A stretch of 64,000 nt of DNA from JAUSIF01 sp040901465. Its GTDB lineage: Bacteria; Pseudomonadota; Alphaproteobacteria; Rhizobiales; Xanthobacteraceae. The notes beneath the pieces were generated by a model. It was not told the DNA's origin. It did not search any database and saw only the letters and a list, made by a program, of their open reading frames with translations. Position numbers and translations under genes: made by a program. The stretch covers positions 62,001-126,000 of the forward strand of contig JBBDYN010000026.1 in assembly GCA_040901465.1 (NCBI GenBank), given 5' to 3'. Positions 1 through 8,460 of the stretch are shown here, one piece after another (the first letter of the stretch is position 1; the number at the start of each line of letters is the position of its first letter).

Positions 1-33
1 CTCTCGTGGGTTCGAATCCCACTCCCTCCGCCA
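1..33 (+). tRNA. tRNA-Ser, 3' end only (cut by window edge)
   Basis: The T arm is complete: stem 6-10 pairs with 18-22 around the loop TTCGAAT at 11-17. It is followed by the 3' acceptor strand 23-29, discriminator G at 30 and an encoded CCA at 31-33. Bases 1-5 look like the end of a long variable arm. A discriminator G with a long variable arm fits tRNA-Ser. The anticodon lies outside the window, so the isoacceptor cannot be stated. Confidence 0.85.
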
Positions 34-167
34 GTCAAGTTGAAAATAAAGAATAATTTCGCCGCGCTTCGACCCATGCGCTATTACCCGAACGCGGGAT
101 AGCAACCCTGGCCGGGTGTTTGCGAGACCTGAAGCGTCAGGGGCGACCGCGTCACCAGAGGCGAGTG

Positions 168-617
168 ATGACGGAGCAACTGAGCGAGGTGGCTCTACAT
201 ATGAAGCGCGTCTTACCCGCGGCTCCCTCGGTTGTATTCAGGGCGTGCACTGACCCGGAGGAACTGGCGAAGTGGTGGGGGCCTCGGGGCTTCACCACTC
301 CGAGCATTGAGATCGACCTCCGCGTCGGCGGCCGGTATCGCTTCGCGATGCAGCCCCCGGACGGGGTCCTCTTCCACCTCACGGGAGAATTCCGCGAGGT
401 CGATCCTCCTTCCCGCCTCGCCTACACGTTCGTGTGGGAGCCCCCGGACCCGGATGACCAGGAGACGGTCGTCATGCTGTCATTTCGCGACGCGGATGGA
501 TCGACCGAGGTGGATTTCACGCAAGGTGCGTTTGCCACCGAGGCACGGCGGGCGGTTCACGAGCAAGGGTGGACAGACAGTTTTGAGCGACTGCGTGAAG
601 TGGTGTCGGCGCTTTGA
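168..617 (+). CDS. SRPBCC/AHSA1-family protein
   Basis: A 149-residue START-like (SRPBCC) protein of the AHSA1 group, a hydrophobic-ligand-binding helix-grip fold found in many small bacterial proteins of unknown substrate. The family pattern is visible: an N-terminal strand ending in a P..VF.A.TDPE..A.WWGP stretch (about residues 20-40), a central G(G).(Y)RF motif, a strand with a Y.F.WEP pattern, and a C-terminal helix ending G.....RL. I start at ATG 168, which has GAGGCGAG just upstream, rather than at the TTG at 120, because the family begins close to this Met. No operon partner is evident; the next gene is convergent. The specific function is not predictable. Confidence 0.8.
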   Translation: MTEQLSEVALHMKRVLPAAPSVVFRACTDPEELAKWWGPRGFTTPSIEIDLRVGGRYRFAMQPPDGVLFHLTGEFREVDPPSRLAYTFVWEPPDPDDQETVVMLSFRDADGSTEVDFTQGAFATEARRAVHEQGWTDSFERLREVVSAL

Positions 618-748
618 ACATAGCGCAAAACGTCCGACCCAGTCCGCCATCAATTCCGTCAGATCGCCTATCCTACCCACAAACGATCGCCGAAAAGGAG
701 AACCCTCGCCGCGCGGCCGGGGCTTCTTTCGCACGATAGGCGCGAAGT

Positions 749-1186
749 TCAGTTGTCGGCGGGGCTGACGCGCGCGACTTCGTAGGCGCGTTCATCTTTG
801 ATCCGTTTGGCCGGCTTTCGTTGCGCCCGTTGCATCAGGCGCTTCGCCTCGTCGTGCCGGCGCTTGCCGGCAAGATCGTCAAGTGTCGGTGCAAGCCGGA
901 CCGCCGCGGCGTTCTTCTGCCATCGGGCCCATCGGGCCAGTACTACCGACGCCGCTTCGGGGTAGAGGATATCGAGCGGATTCGTAGCCTCGAGCGTCTG
1001 CCAAAACACGGCAGCCAGTTCACTGCCGCCGATCGTGGTCAACGTCCGCGCTTCGTCTTGGGCAATGCGGCCGAGAATCTCAAGATAACGCGAAGGGCGG
1101 CGCATCGCCGCGTCGTTCACCTTTCTCCGTAAGCGCACCCACGCGCAGCGAATCTGCAGCTCATCCGCCTGCTCGCGCGCCGTCAT
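749..1186 (-). CDS. Hypothetical protein, basic, 145 aa
   Basis: I do not recognise this protein. It is 145 residues long, rich in Arg, Lys and Ala, probably helical, with a strongly basic segment at about 115-135. There is no signal peptide, membrane segment, Walker motif or cysteine pair. Codon use looks coding: the opposite frames are poorer, and GC is high at third positions. The ATG at 1186 follows closely on short open frames that may be a leader. It lies next to a decayed nuclease gene and downstream of a tRNA-Ser, so acquisition by transfer is possible but unproven. Confidence 0.5.
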   Translation of the reverse strand: MTAREQADELQIRCAWVRLRRKVNDAAMRRPSRYLEILGRIAQDEARTLTTIGGSELAAVFWQTLEATNPLDILYPEAASVVLARWARWQKNAAAVRLAPTLDDLAGKRRHDEAKRLMQRAQRKPAKRIKDERAYEVARVSPADN

Positions 1187-1308
1187 GCCGCGCGCCCGGC
1201 AGTCTCGATCCCATGCTTCATGGCGCCGCTGGCCGCTTCATCCGCGCGATGAGTCTTTGGATGATGTGCATCATCGTCGCCTCCAACATCATCGCGAGTG
1301 CGTACCGA

Positions 1309-1338
1309 AGTATACCGCAGACTGGTGCGATACAGAAA
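1309..1338 (-). promoter_or_regulatory. Weak candidate promoter upstream of the 749-1186 gene
   Basis: On the minus strand a TATACT hexamer (1314-1309) resembles a -10 box, with TTTCTG (1338-1333) 18 bases upstream as a poor -35. The surrounding 1315-1395 stretch is AT-rich (runs of A on the plus strand), unlike its GC-rich flanks, which fits a regulatory region. No other gene was found between 1187 and 1414. Confidence 0.3.
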
Positions 1339-1414
1339 ACAAAAATTGTTGCGCGCAGAAAACAACAGCGCATCGCGCAGAAAAAATTTCAGTGTCACTA
1401 CATCACCACGACCA

Positions 1415-1585
1415 TCACCAATGTCGCGCACACCCGCACGTCGTCGCAAGTGCGCGACGCGACGAGCGCGAGGGCGGATTCACCGCCTCGAAGGAACTCA
1501 TCGCGGTGCGTGCCGCATTCTGGGCTGCACGTAACACGGTCGCTTCCCGATCCACTGTCAGACGATTCCATTCGTCATTGTTCAT
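1415..1585 (-). CDS. Possible small hypothetical protein, 56 aa
   Basis: A short open frame starting at ATG 1585. Its first 35 residues look protein-like (a mixed polar/helical run beginning MNNDEWNRL), but the C-terminal half turns Arg/Ser-rich and may be frame-shifted. No clear Shine-Dalgarno sequence is visible. It overlaps nothing but sits antisense-adjacent to the GIY-YIG remnant. It could be a remnant of a larger gene rather than a working one. Confidence 0.3.
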   Translation of the reverse strand: MNNDEWNRLTVDREATVLRAAQNAARTAMSSFEAVNPPSRSSRRALATTCGCARHW

Positions 1586-1602
1586 GGAGGCTCGGCGGCG
1601 GG

Positions 1603-1857
1603 GTGTATTCCGCCGTCCGCCTCGCGAAGCCGGATTCCTGTGAAGCATTGGGAGAACGGCAAACCCATGTGGGGTCGACCGATTTGCGGCGGCGAATGCA
1701 AGGTCACAACGCTGGCAAGTCCACTCACAGGGCTAAATATTTGCCTTGGCGTTTAGTCACTTACATTGCTTTTTCGGATTTAATGAAGGCCGAAGCATTT
1801 GAGCGGCATCTCAAGTCTGGCTCCGGTCACGCCTTGGCAAAGAAGCGGCTTTGGTAA
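1603..1857 (+). pseudogene. GIY-YIG endonuclease remnant (UPF0213/YhbQ-like)
   Basis: The last 60 or so codons read as the body and C-terminus of a small single-domain GIY-YIG nuclease: VGSTD, LRRRMQ.HNAGKS, then WRLVTYIAFSD..KAEAFERHLKSGSG and a terminal KRLW, all typical of this roughly 85-100 aa family. The N-terminus is eroded. The first motif survives only as a VY dipeptide, the second appears as THVG instead of YVG, and one residue of STDD is lost. There is no convincing ATG; GTG 1603 is the only nearby in-frame start. The catalytic Tyr of the second motif is replaced by His, so I call it decayed. Confidence 0.7.
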
Positions 1858-1931
1858 TTTGACGCCGATTGCCGGCTTTGAAAAAAGAGGAGCGTCGTCG
1901 AACGCGCGGCGCCTGTACGGCGGTCGGCAGT

Positions 1932-2165
1932 TCAGGCACGATCACGCAATTCAGTCACACCCTCTTGCTCGGCGCAGTGGACGCAGCAATAGAAGGTCCC
2001 GTCCTTCTCGACGCCGTGGCCGATGATTCGGCACGAGCAGTGTGCGCAGGTGGGCGCGATTGCCTGGATCGCGCATTCGAAGCTGTCGAAGGTCCAGGTG
2101 CGTCCGCTCTTCATCACCTGAAACGTCTTGTCATAGTCATTTCCGCAATGGTCGCAGCGGGCCAT
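1932..2165 (-). CDS. Cysteine-rich metallothionein-like protein
   Basis: A 77-residue cytosolic protein with nine cysteines (4, 7, 31, 40, 43, 45, 60, 61, 64) and nearby histidines (6, 42, 50, 63). They are arranged as C-x2-C, then C-x2-C-x-C, then CC-x2-C. The pattern matches the proteobacterial family usually annotated as prokaryotic metallothionein, expected to bind zinc or similar soft metals. I start at ATG 2165, which has GGGGAGAT eight bases upstream; the longer frame upstream is low-complexity. It is divergent from the P-loop pair at 2391. No metal-responsive operator was recognised. Metal binding is inferred from cysteine spacing only. Confidence 0.75.
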   Translation of the reverse strand: MARCDHCGNDYDKTFQVMKSGRTWTFDSFECAIQAIAPTCAHCSCRIIGHGVEKDGTFYCCVHCAEQEGVTELRDRA

Positions 2166-2390
2166 AGCTATCTCCCCAATCGGGTGCGAGCGAGGTTCTG
2201 AGACCGTCCTGAAGCACAACGAGCGGCCCTCCTCCCGGGTTCCCCTTGCCCTTGAAATGCCGTGGGCGGCCGTATGAGCCCTTGAAGACACAGGAAAAAA
2301 CCGACACTCTAGCCGTTGCAGCCGAGCCGTCCGGTTCGAGCACGACGGACATTGCGTCTAAAAAATCATCCTCAGCAGGGGGATCATCGC

Positions 2391-3164
2391 GTGGCAAACG
2401 GCAAGAGGCATTCCAGGGACGACCGGTCGGAATCGGACATGAAGCCGGCGGTCCTCATCGTCGGCGCCGACAAGGGCGGCGTCGGAAAGACCACGATCTC
2501 GCGCACCCTGCTCGACTATATGACCTCGCGAAATGTCCTCGCGCGCGCGTTCGACGCAGAATATCCGCGCGGGTCGCTCAAGCGGTTTCATCCCAACGTT
2601 ACCGAAGTGATCGACATCACGGCGGTATCGGACCAGATGAAGATGCTCGACACGCTCGCGAGCAGCGAGCGCCGCGTCAGCATCGTCGACGTCCGCGCCG
2701 GGCAATTGTCGAACACGCTGCGCGCCTTCACCGACATCGGTTTCTTCGACGCCGTTCGCTCGGGCGAGTTCAAGTTCGCGCTGTTCCATATTCTCGGCCC
2801 GTCGGTCGCCTCGCTCGAGGAAATCGCGGACGTCATGCCCTACACGGGGGGCAAGAATTACTTCGCGGTGAAGAATTTCATCAACGAGACCAGCTTCTTC
2901 GAGTGGGACCCGGCGGTTTATGACAGCTATTTCAAGAAGGCGAAGGGCGCGGTCGAGATGAACATCCCGAAGCTGAACGAGATGGCGTACGAGCAGGTCG
3001 ATCTTTCGGGGGTGCCATTCTCGACCTTCATCAAGAACAAGAATGCGCAAGGCCACCTCGCGAGCAATTCGCTGGTGCTGCGGGGCTATGTCCGCACGTG
3101 GCTCAAACAAACCAGTGACGAGTTCGATCGCGTCGGGTTGATCGAACGGTTGACCGACGAATAG
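2391..3164 (+). CDS. ParA/MinD-like P-loop ATPase, first of a tandem pair
   Basis: A 257-residue SIMIBI-class P-loop protein. Residues 28-35 form a deviant Walker A (KGGVGKTT) including the signature lysine that ParA/MinD dimers use. Beyond this the sequence is unlike textbook ParA: a DIT..SDQMKMLDTLAS stretch, a VDVRAG motif that may serve as Walker B, and a long helical C-terminus. GTG 2391 has AGGGGGAT eight bases upstream and is in frame; ATG 2439, nearer the P-loop, is the alternative start. No ParB or parS-like site is adjacent. It is followed 46 bases later by a diverged paralogue. A role in positioning or regulation is inference. Confidence 0.7.
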   Translation: MANGKRHSRDDRSESDMKPAVLIVGADKGGVGKTTISRTLLDYMTSRNVLARAFDAEYPRGSLKRFHPNVTEVIDITAVSDQMKMLDTLASSERRVSIVDVRAGQLSNTLRAFTDIGFFDAVRSGEFKFALFHILGPSVASLEEIADVMPYTGGKNYFAVKNFINETSFFEWDPAVYDSYFKKAKGAVEMNIPKLNEMAYEQVDLSGVPFSTFIKNKNAQGHLASNSLVLRGYVRTWLKQTSDEFDRVGLIERLTDE

Positions 3165-3210
3165 GCTCTCCGTTCGTCAGGAGGCCGCGCCCGGCGGTCG
3201 ACGGAGTAAG

Positions 3211-4014
3211 TTGAGGTCGACGGTGCCGGACAAGATGCACTGCATCATCGTCGCCTCGCCCCGGGGCCGCACCGGCAAGACGCTGTTGGCGCGGCTGATC
3301 GTGGAGCATCTTTTGCTCGCCGGTGTGCCGCACGTCATTTTCGATACGGACGCGGTGGAACGCAAGCTTGCGAGCTTTTTCCCCGACAAGACCGTCGTCG
3401 TTGATCTCGATCGGGTACCCGATCAGATGAAGCTGTTCGATACCTTGGCGGCGCCGATGCGCATGACGCAGGTGATCGATCTCACGCATCGCTCCTTCCG
3501 CAAATTCTTTTCGCTCATGCGCGACATCGACTTTGTGGCGGAGGCAAAGGCAAACGGGATCGAACCCGTCATCTTCTTCGTGCCCGACGGCGAAGTGGAT
3601 TCCTATGAGCAAGGCATGGCGCTACGCGACCAGTTTCGCGACAGCGGCTTTGTGCTGGTGCGGAACGATGCATTGGGCGAGCCGAGCCGGGAGTCGCTGC
3701 GCAACTCGAGCTTCGCCGGCTTCGTCTCGCACACGCCGCGCATGGTGCTGCCGCGGCTGGATACGTTTTTCCTGACGGCCATCGGGGACCCGAAATTGTC
3801 GCTCAGCGATTTCATGCGGCGCTCGCTCGCGCGCGAGGCCCCGTCCCGACTTGCGCCGGATCAGATGTCGATCGCCTACCTGTCGCGCGAGGCGCGCGCC
3901 GGGATTACCGTCTGGCTGCAGGCCGCCTTCAACGAGATCCGGCGTGTCCTGCAGGAGGCCGATATTCGCCGGGACATCCTGGCTCAGGAACGGCCCACCG
4001 CCGAGGGCGAGTGA
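3211..4014 (+). CDS. P-loop ATPase-like protein, second of the pair, altered Walker A
   Basis: A 267-residue paralogue of the preceding gene. Both share the P-loop position, the [SP]DQMK..DTLA block about 60 residues later, and the order of the remaining elements. Here the P-loop reads PRGRTGKT (17-24): the glycine/lysine core is kept, but the ParA signature lysine is an arginine and one glycine is replaced. The start may be TTG 3211, GTG 3223 or ATG 3235; all precede the first strand. The 46-base gap suggests co-transcription. The pair may work as a heterodimer with one weakened ATPase. That is inference. Confidence 0.65.
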   Translation: MRSTVPDKMHCIIVASPRGRTGKTLLARLIVEHLLLAGVPHVIFDTDAVERKLASFFPDKTVVVDLDRVPDQMKLFDTLAAPMRMTQVIDLTHRSFRKFFSLMRDIDFVAEAKANGIEPVIFFVPDGEVDSYEQGMALRDQFRDSGFVLVRNDALGEPSRESLRNSSFAGFVSHTPRMVLPRLDTFFLTAIGDPKLSLSDFMRRSLAREAPSRLAPDQMSIAYLSREARAGITVWLQAAFNEIRRVLQEADIRRDILAQERPTAEGE

Positions 4015-4088
4015 CGCGTAGGCCGTATCCGCCGCGCCCAAATTCGTGATACCGAAAGGCGCTTTCCAGCCTCGCCCAGGAGCGCGCC

Positions 4089-5093
4089 GTGGCCGAACAA
4101 GACCCCATTCTCGACATCGCCCACCTTGGCCACGTGGAGCTGCTCACGCCGAAGCCGGACGAGAGCCTCAAGTTCTTTGTCGACATCTGGGGCATGACGG
4201 AATCCGGCCGCAAGGGCGATTCCGTCTATCTGCGCGCCTGGGACGATTATGAGCGTCATACCCTCAAACTTACTGCCGCTAAGCAGCCGGGCATGGGGCA
4301 TTTCGCATTCCGCGCGCGCAGCAAGGCAGCGCTCGGGCGGCGGGTGCAGGTGCTGGAAGCGGCCGGCGCCGGGCTCGGCTGGACCGAGGGCGATCTCGGG
4401 CACGGGCCGGCGTACCTCTTCCAGAATCCCGACGGCCACAAGATGGAGCTCTATTACGAGACCGAATGGTACTCGCCGCCCGCGGCGCTCAAGCCCGCGC
4501 TCAAGAACCAGGCGCAGAAATTTCCCGGACGCGGCGTGAACGTGCGGCGGCTCGACCACCTCAATCTGCTCGCGAGCGACGTCACGCCGGTGCGCAGGTT
4601 CATGGAGGATTGCCTCGGAATGCGCCTCACCGAGCAGATCGTCCTCGATAGCGGAATCGAGGCCGGCGCGTGGGTGACGGCAACCAACAAGAGCTATGAC
4701 GTGGCGATCGCGCGCGATCACACCGGCATGCGCGGACGCTTCCACCATTTCACCTATGCGATGGACAGCCGCGAGGAGATTCTACGCGCCGCCGATATTT
4801 ACCTGGAGAATGGCGTCTTCATCGAGACCGGGCCGCACAAGCACGCGATCCAGCAGACCTTCTTTTTGTATGCCTATGAGCCGGGCGGCAACCGCGTGGA
4901 GATCGCGAACGCGGGCGCGCGGCTGATCCTTGCGCCGGATTGGAAAACGATCGTGTGGACCGAAACCGAACGCAAGAAAGGCCAGGCGTGGGGGCTCAAG
5001 ACCGTCGAGACGTTCCACACCTACGGCACGCCGCCGGTCGAGCGTTCCTCGACGGAAGCGCCAAAGCCCACGGCGAAGACCGGGCGTAGCTGA
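4089..5093 (+). CDS. Type I extradiol dioxygenase (catechol 2,3-dioxygenase family)
   Basis: A 334-residue two-domain vicinal-oxygen-chelate enzyme that cleaves aromatic catechols next to the diol using Fe(II). Each half starts with a domain signature (H15 region; H157 region). The expected 2-His-1-carboxylate iron site is readable as H157, H219/H220 and E271. The supporting His/Tyr region (H250-H252, Y261/Y263) also fits the BphC/XylE family. The GTG start at 4089 is the first start before the conserved N-terminus. No ring-hydroxylating oxygenase or downstream hydrolase lies beside it, so the natural substrate is unknown. The C-terminal 30 residues are a variable tail. Confidence 0.85.
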   Translation: MAEQDPILDIAHLGHVELLTPKPDESLKFFVDIWGMTESGRKGDSVYLRAWDDYERHTLKLTAAKQPGMGHFAFRARSKAALGRRVQVLEAAGAGLGWTEGDLGHGPAYLFQNPDGHKMELYYETEWYSPPAALKPALKNQAQKFPGRGVNVRRLDHLNLLASDVTPVRRFMEDCLGMRLTEQIVLDSGIEAGAWVTATNKSYDVAIARDHTGMRGRFHHFTYAMDSREEILRAADIYLENGVFIETGPHKHAIQQTFFLYAYEPGGNRVEIANAGARLILAPDWKTIVWTETERKKGQAWGLKTVETFHTYGTPPVERSSTEAPKPTAKTGRS

Positions 5094-5094
5094 G

Positions 5095-6300
5095 CTAAAC
5101 GAGTTCGGCCACCTGGCGGGCCACGACATCAGCGGGATCGGTTTCAAGCCGCTTGGCGAAGCCGGGCGCTAGGGCCCGCGCGCTTGCGGCCAGCGCCTCG
5201 TCGTGCAGCGCCTCGACGATCGCCTGGCCCAACAAGGCGCCCTCGAGCGGATTGTCGCGGCTGGTCCGAAACGAGCGACCCGCGCCAGTGCGCTGCACCG
5301 CGTCGCCGATGAGGCGTTTCTCGAGGTCTGTGGGGATGATCGCCTGGGCGATTCCTGCCGCGAGCGATGCCGATGCGATGCCGCAACTGCCGTGCGAAAC
5401 AATCAGTCGGGAACGCGCGGCAATCTGGCCGAACGGAACCGGCATCCGCTCCACGGAGACACCCGCCGCGGCAAGCCATCGCTCGATGCCGGCGTCAAGA
5501 TTGGGAACATGGAGCCGGACTGTCCTTTCGGTACGGACCACATGTTCGATTGAAGCGATGACGGCCGGAAATGCGGCGATTGTCTCAGCGAAATAAACGA
5601 AAATCTCCGATCCGCCCGACGGCGTTGCACGATCCCAGCTCGGCACGAAAGGCGCAGCGTAAGTTCCGTCGCGTTCCCGTGCGTAAGGGTCGAGCTCGGC
5701 GAAGGTCGCCACGATCGCCGCATCTGCGGCGAAGATCGCGGGCAGCCGGTCGAGCGCTTGGCGGCCAAGCCGGTGCAGAGCCACGTTCACGGCGGCGAGA
5801 AGGCTCTCCTCTTCATACTTCCGCACGCTGTCGCCGCCCGCCAATATCGCGAAAGCTCGGGCGGTCGCAGGCGGTGCAGTGTACCCCGTCCCTACTGCGA
5901 CCGAGGGGACACGACCGCGTGCCGCGAGCAAACAGGCGGGCGCGAAATCGGCGACGACTGCGGCCGGCTTGATGCGTGCGAATAGCTGTTCCCAACCGCG
6001 CACCAAGTATTCGAGCACTGCCGGTTGGCGCAAGCCGAGATCGGCAAGCGAATCGCCAAGGGTCGTCCGTGGTACTTGCGCGCCTTGCAGAGCGTTGCCG
6101 AACAATCCCGGCCACACCGGGGCCTGAAAGAATGCTTGGCTGCCGACTTCGGATTGGATCGCTTGCAATGCATCCAGACGCTGGACCGCGAAGGCTGGTT
6201 CGAAGCCTACCCGCCGCAATGCAGCCGAAATGGACGCGAGCCGAAGCACATGCCCGCGACCGCCACCGAGTTCCCAGGCCAAAAGGATTGGCTGCGGCAT
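5095..6300 (-). CDS. GT-B glycosyltransferase, UGT-like (GT1 type)
   Basis: A 401-residue protein with the two-Rossmann layout of GT1/UGT-like glycosyltransferases. The N-terminal acceptor half begins with a Gly-rich loop (GGGRGHVLR, residues 13-21). The C-terminal nucleotide-sugar half contains SHGSCGIASASLAAGI, the counterpart of the UGT donor-binding signature, followed by an acidic P.DLEK segment. It is similar to orphan glycosyltransferases of soil alphaproteobacteria that modify lipids or natural products; the acceptor is unknown. It stops 2 bases from the convergent dioxygenase gene. There is no signal peptide or membrane segment. Confidence 0.75.
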   Translation of the reverse strand: MPQPILLAWELGGGRGHVLRLASISAALRRVGFEPAFAVQRLDALQAIQSEVGSQAFFQAPVWPGLFGNALQGAQVPRTTLGDSLADLGLRQPAVLEYLVRGWEQLFARIKPAAVVADFAPACLLAARGRVPSVAVGTGYTAPPATARAFAILAGGDSVRKYEEESLLAAVNVALHRLGRQALDRLPAIFAADAAIVATFAELDPYARERDGTYAAPFVPSWDRATPSGGSEIFVYFAETIAAFPAVIASIEHVVRTERTVRLHVPNLDAGIERWLAAAGVSVERMPVPFGQIAARSRLIVSHGSCGIASASLAAGIAQAIIPTDLEKRLIGDAVQRTGAGRSFRTSRDNPLEGALLGQAIVEALHDEALAASARALAPGFAKRLETDPADVVARQVAELV

Positions 6301-6520
6301 GCGGCGTTCCGTTGGGTCCCATCGCCTTGGTCAGACTAGGTTCTTAGCCCGGCGAGCGGTCCTTGCCCAACACCGTGGCTTTGCAGCCACAGCGCGGGGT
6401 CCTCACGACGAGTGGGAATGGAGGGGCGCTGGACGCATGGATTCGCCCATGTCCCTCATGGTAATGATGATGGCTCCGGGGATGGCGCGCGCTGGATTCC
6501 ATCCCGAGCGGGAGTTATCG

Positions 6521-7246
6521 ATGGCAGTGAGCCGCTGGTTGGGAACAGTCTCGTCCTTCGTGCTGACGGCGTTCTTCGCCTCGCACGGCGCTTCGGCGCA
6601 AAACGGATCGAAAATCGGGGTTGCGTCGGCGGCGAAGAATCGGGTCGACGGAACCGTCGGCGGCACCACACGGCCCCTTTCGGCCGGCAGTAACATATTC
6701 GCCCGCGAGGTGGTGCGTACCGGCGAGCAGAGCTCGGCCCAGCTTCTCTTCCTCGACGAAACCAGCCTTTCGATCGGGCCGCAATCGGAAGTGACGCTCG
6801 ACCGTTTTGTATTCGATCCGAACCGGGGCGCGGGCAACGTGGTCGTCAATGTATCGCGCGGTGCGTTGCGCTTCGTATCCGGCTCGCAACAGTCGAGCAG
6901 CTATCAAATCAAGACGCCGGTCGCGACCATCGGCGTGCGCGGCACGCTCTTCCAAGTCTATGTGACATTTGCCGCATCCGGTCAGCCGGTTGTGTACCTG
7001 CTTTGGGTGGAAGGAACAGGTCCCGTTAATTACGCCGGAAAAACGATCAATATGGGTCCCGGGCAGGGATTGGTTCTGACGAACAGCGGAATTCAGGGTC
7101 CGTTTGCCTGGCCCTGGAGCGCTCACCTCACGGACATGCGTGGCCAACTTCTTGATTTGGCGCAAATCCCTGACTCTGCCGCCGATTTGCGCGACCAGTT
7201 GTTCGGCACCGGCGGCCCGCCGCCCGATGTCGGTTACGGCAACTAA
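6521..7246 (+). CDS. Secreted FecR-domain protein
   Basis: A 241-residue exported protein. ATG 6521 (CGGGAG upstream) gives a clean Sec signal peptide with a probable AQ|NG cleavage near residue 26. The FecR fold follows: a G.V..A....R.VDG segment, VVRTGEQSSAQLLF, an S.GP.S.V.LD strand, a G.LRFVSG turn and IKTPVATIGVRGT, which is the family hallmark. Unlike classical FecR there is no cytoplasmic anti-sigma domain or membrane helix, and no sigma factor is adjacent. It therefore belongs to the periplasmic/surface FecR group. The 220-base upstream gap holds a perfect 6-bp hairpin (6375-6390). Confidence 0.85.
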   Translation: MAVSRWLGTVSSFVLTAFFASHGASAQNGSKIGVASAAKNRVDGTVGGTTRPLSAGSNIFAREVVRTGEQSSAQLLFLDETSLSIGPQSEVTLDRFVFDPNRGAGNVVVNVSRGALRFVSGSQQSSSYQIKTPVATIGVRGTLFQVYVTFAASGQPVVYLLWVEGTGPVNYAGKTINMGPGQGLVLTNSGIQGPFAWPWSAHLTDMRGQLLDLAQIPDSAADLRDQLFGTGGPPPDVGYGN

Positions 7247-7274
7247 GGCTCGCGCGAACCAACCGCGTCGATTT

Positions 7275-8225
7275 TCAGCGACCGGCAAACGCAGCCTCTG
7301 GTCGTACCTCGCCGAAATTCGGCGCCGGTGAGCCGGTCGGCGCCAGCGTATTGAGATGGCGCGGGATGATGAGGCGCTGTCCGACCGAAATCGCTTCGTC
7401 GTCGGAGATATTGCTTGCCTGCACGATCGCCCAGGCCGGCACCCCGTAAAGATTTGCCAAAGACTGCACGGTCTGTCCCGGCTCGAGCGTCACCGGCAAC
7501 CCTCCGTCCCAGAGCTCGATCGGCGCCTTGGTCGGCACGACGTACTTGATTGAAACCATCTGCGCCGGCGACACCGGCTCCGGGAACGCGACCACTTGCA
7601 GAACCTTGGCGATCACTTCCTGCTGCAACCGGCGCGACTTGTCGATGTTCATGTGGCCGATCTCGAAGTGGTTGCGCAGATCGACGTTGATGAGCTGGCC
7701 GCGGAAATCGCCCGTCGGATGAATCTGCCCGCCGCCGAGAATATTGGTGGCCTGATATAGATTGATGTAGCGCTGGACGTTGGAGGGCACGTTGCTCGCG
7801 AAGCGCGTGGGATCGTAGCCGACGATGAGCGCGACCGGCACTCCCTTCTCCTTCAGCCGGTAGGCCATGCTGATCGCCACATCGGCGCCATTGGAATGAC
7901 CGATCAGCACGATCGGCCATTTTTCCGGATCGGATTTGTAAAGCTTGACCGCCTCGTCGGCGAGTTCGCTCCCCTCGCCGTGGCGGTGCGCACTCGCCGT
8001 GGTGCCGCGGCGATTGAGCTCGTCGGCGAGCTCGGTCATGCCGCCGGACCAGATGTGGCCGATCCCGCGCAGAATGTAGACGCGGCCGGGCAAGCGCGGC
8101 GCTGAACGGTCGGAGGTGTCGGCGTAGCCGGTGAGGCCCGTGATGTCGATGAACCCGATTCCGGCGCAGCCCGCGAGCCACGAGGCAAGCAAAGCGATGC
8201 CGGCAACACGCAACATACTCAGCAT
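7275..8225 (-). CDS. Lipoprotein alpha/beta hydrolase with C-terminal LysM domain
   Basis: A 316-residue envelope protein. From ATG 8225 (AGGAGG 12 bases upstream) it has a lipoprotein signal with lipobox LAGC at about residue 20. The middle is an alpha/beta-hydrolase core with the nucleophile elbow GHSNG inside a VLIGHSNGAD stretch and a later conserved D/H region (INVDLRNHFEIGHMNID). The C-terminal 55 residues form a LysM peptidoglycan-binding module (PGQTVQSLANLYGV, then NISDDEAISVGQRLIIP). The likely role is hydrolysis of a cell-wall or lipid-linked ester near peptidoglycan; the substrate is unknown. It is convergent with the FecR-domain gene. Confidence 0.8.
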   Translation of the reverse strand: MLSMLRVAGIALLASWLAGCAGIGFIDITGLTGYADTSDRSAPRLPGRVYILRGIGHIWSGGMTELADELNRRGTTASAHRHGEGSELADEAVKLYKSDPEKWPIVLIGHSNGADVAISMAYRLKEKGVPVALIVGYDPTRFASNVPSNVQRYINLYQATNILGGGQIHPTGDFRGQLINVDLRNHFEIGHMNIDKSRRLQQEVIAKVLQVVAFPEPVSPAQMVSIKYVVPTKAPIELWDGGLPVTLEPGQTVQSLANLYGVPAWAIVQASNISDDEAISVGQRLIIPRHLNTLAPTGSPAPNFGEVRPEAAFAGR

Positions 8226-8460
8226 CGCGTCCCGCCGCCTCCTATGCCCCCCGCGCGCCAACCCTCGGGCACGAGGCACTTTGTCCCTGGCGGTGCCGTC
8301 GTTGAGGCCGACGGATGCCTTGGACTTCCCCTCTGCAAGGATACTCAGAATGGTTAAAATTGACTTTCCGGGGGCCCGTTTGCGGCGCTCGCAGGGCGCG
8401 ACGACGCGGCGGAATGCGCGTCCTTGACCCTATGACGGCCATTGTCCATTGCTGCGCCGC

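Noticed and set aside
1..33. tRNA-Ser as an active attachment site
   Set aside because: I found no second copy of the tRNA 3' end in the window and no integrase, so an island boundary is not supported.
1183..1449. 88-codon minus-strand ORF just upstream of the 749-1186 gene
   Set aside because: Composition is unlike a protein (His/Asp/Arg runs) and it spans the probable promoter region; only its last dozen codons could be a leader peptide.
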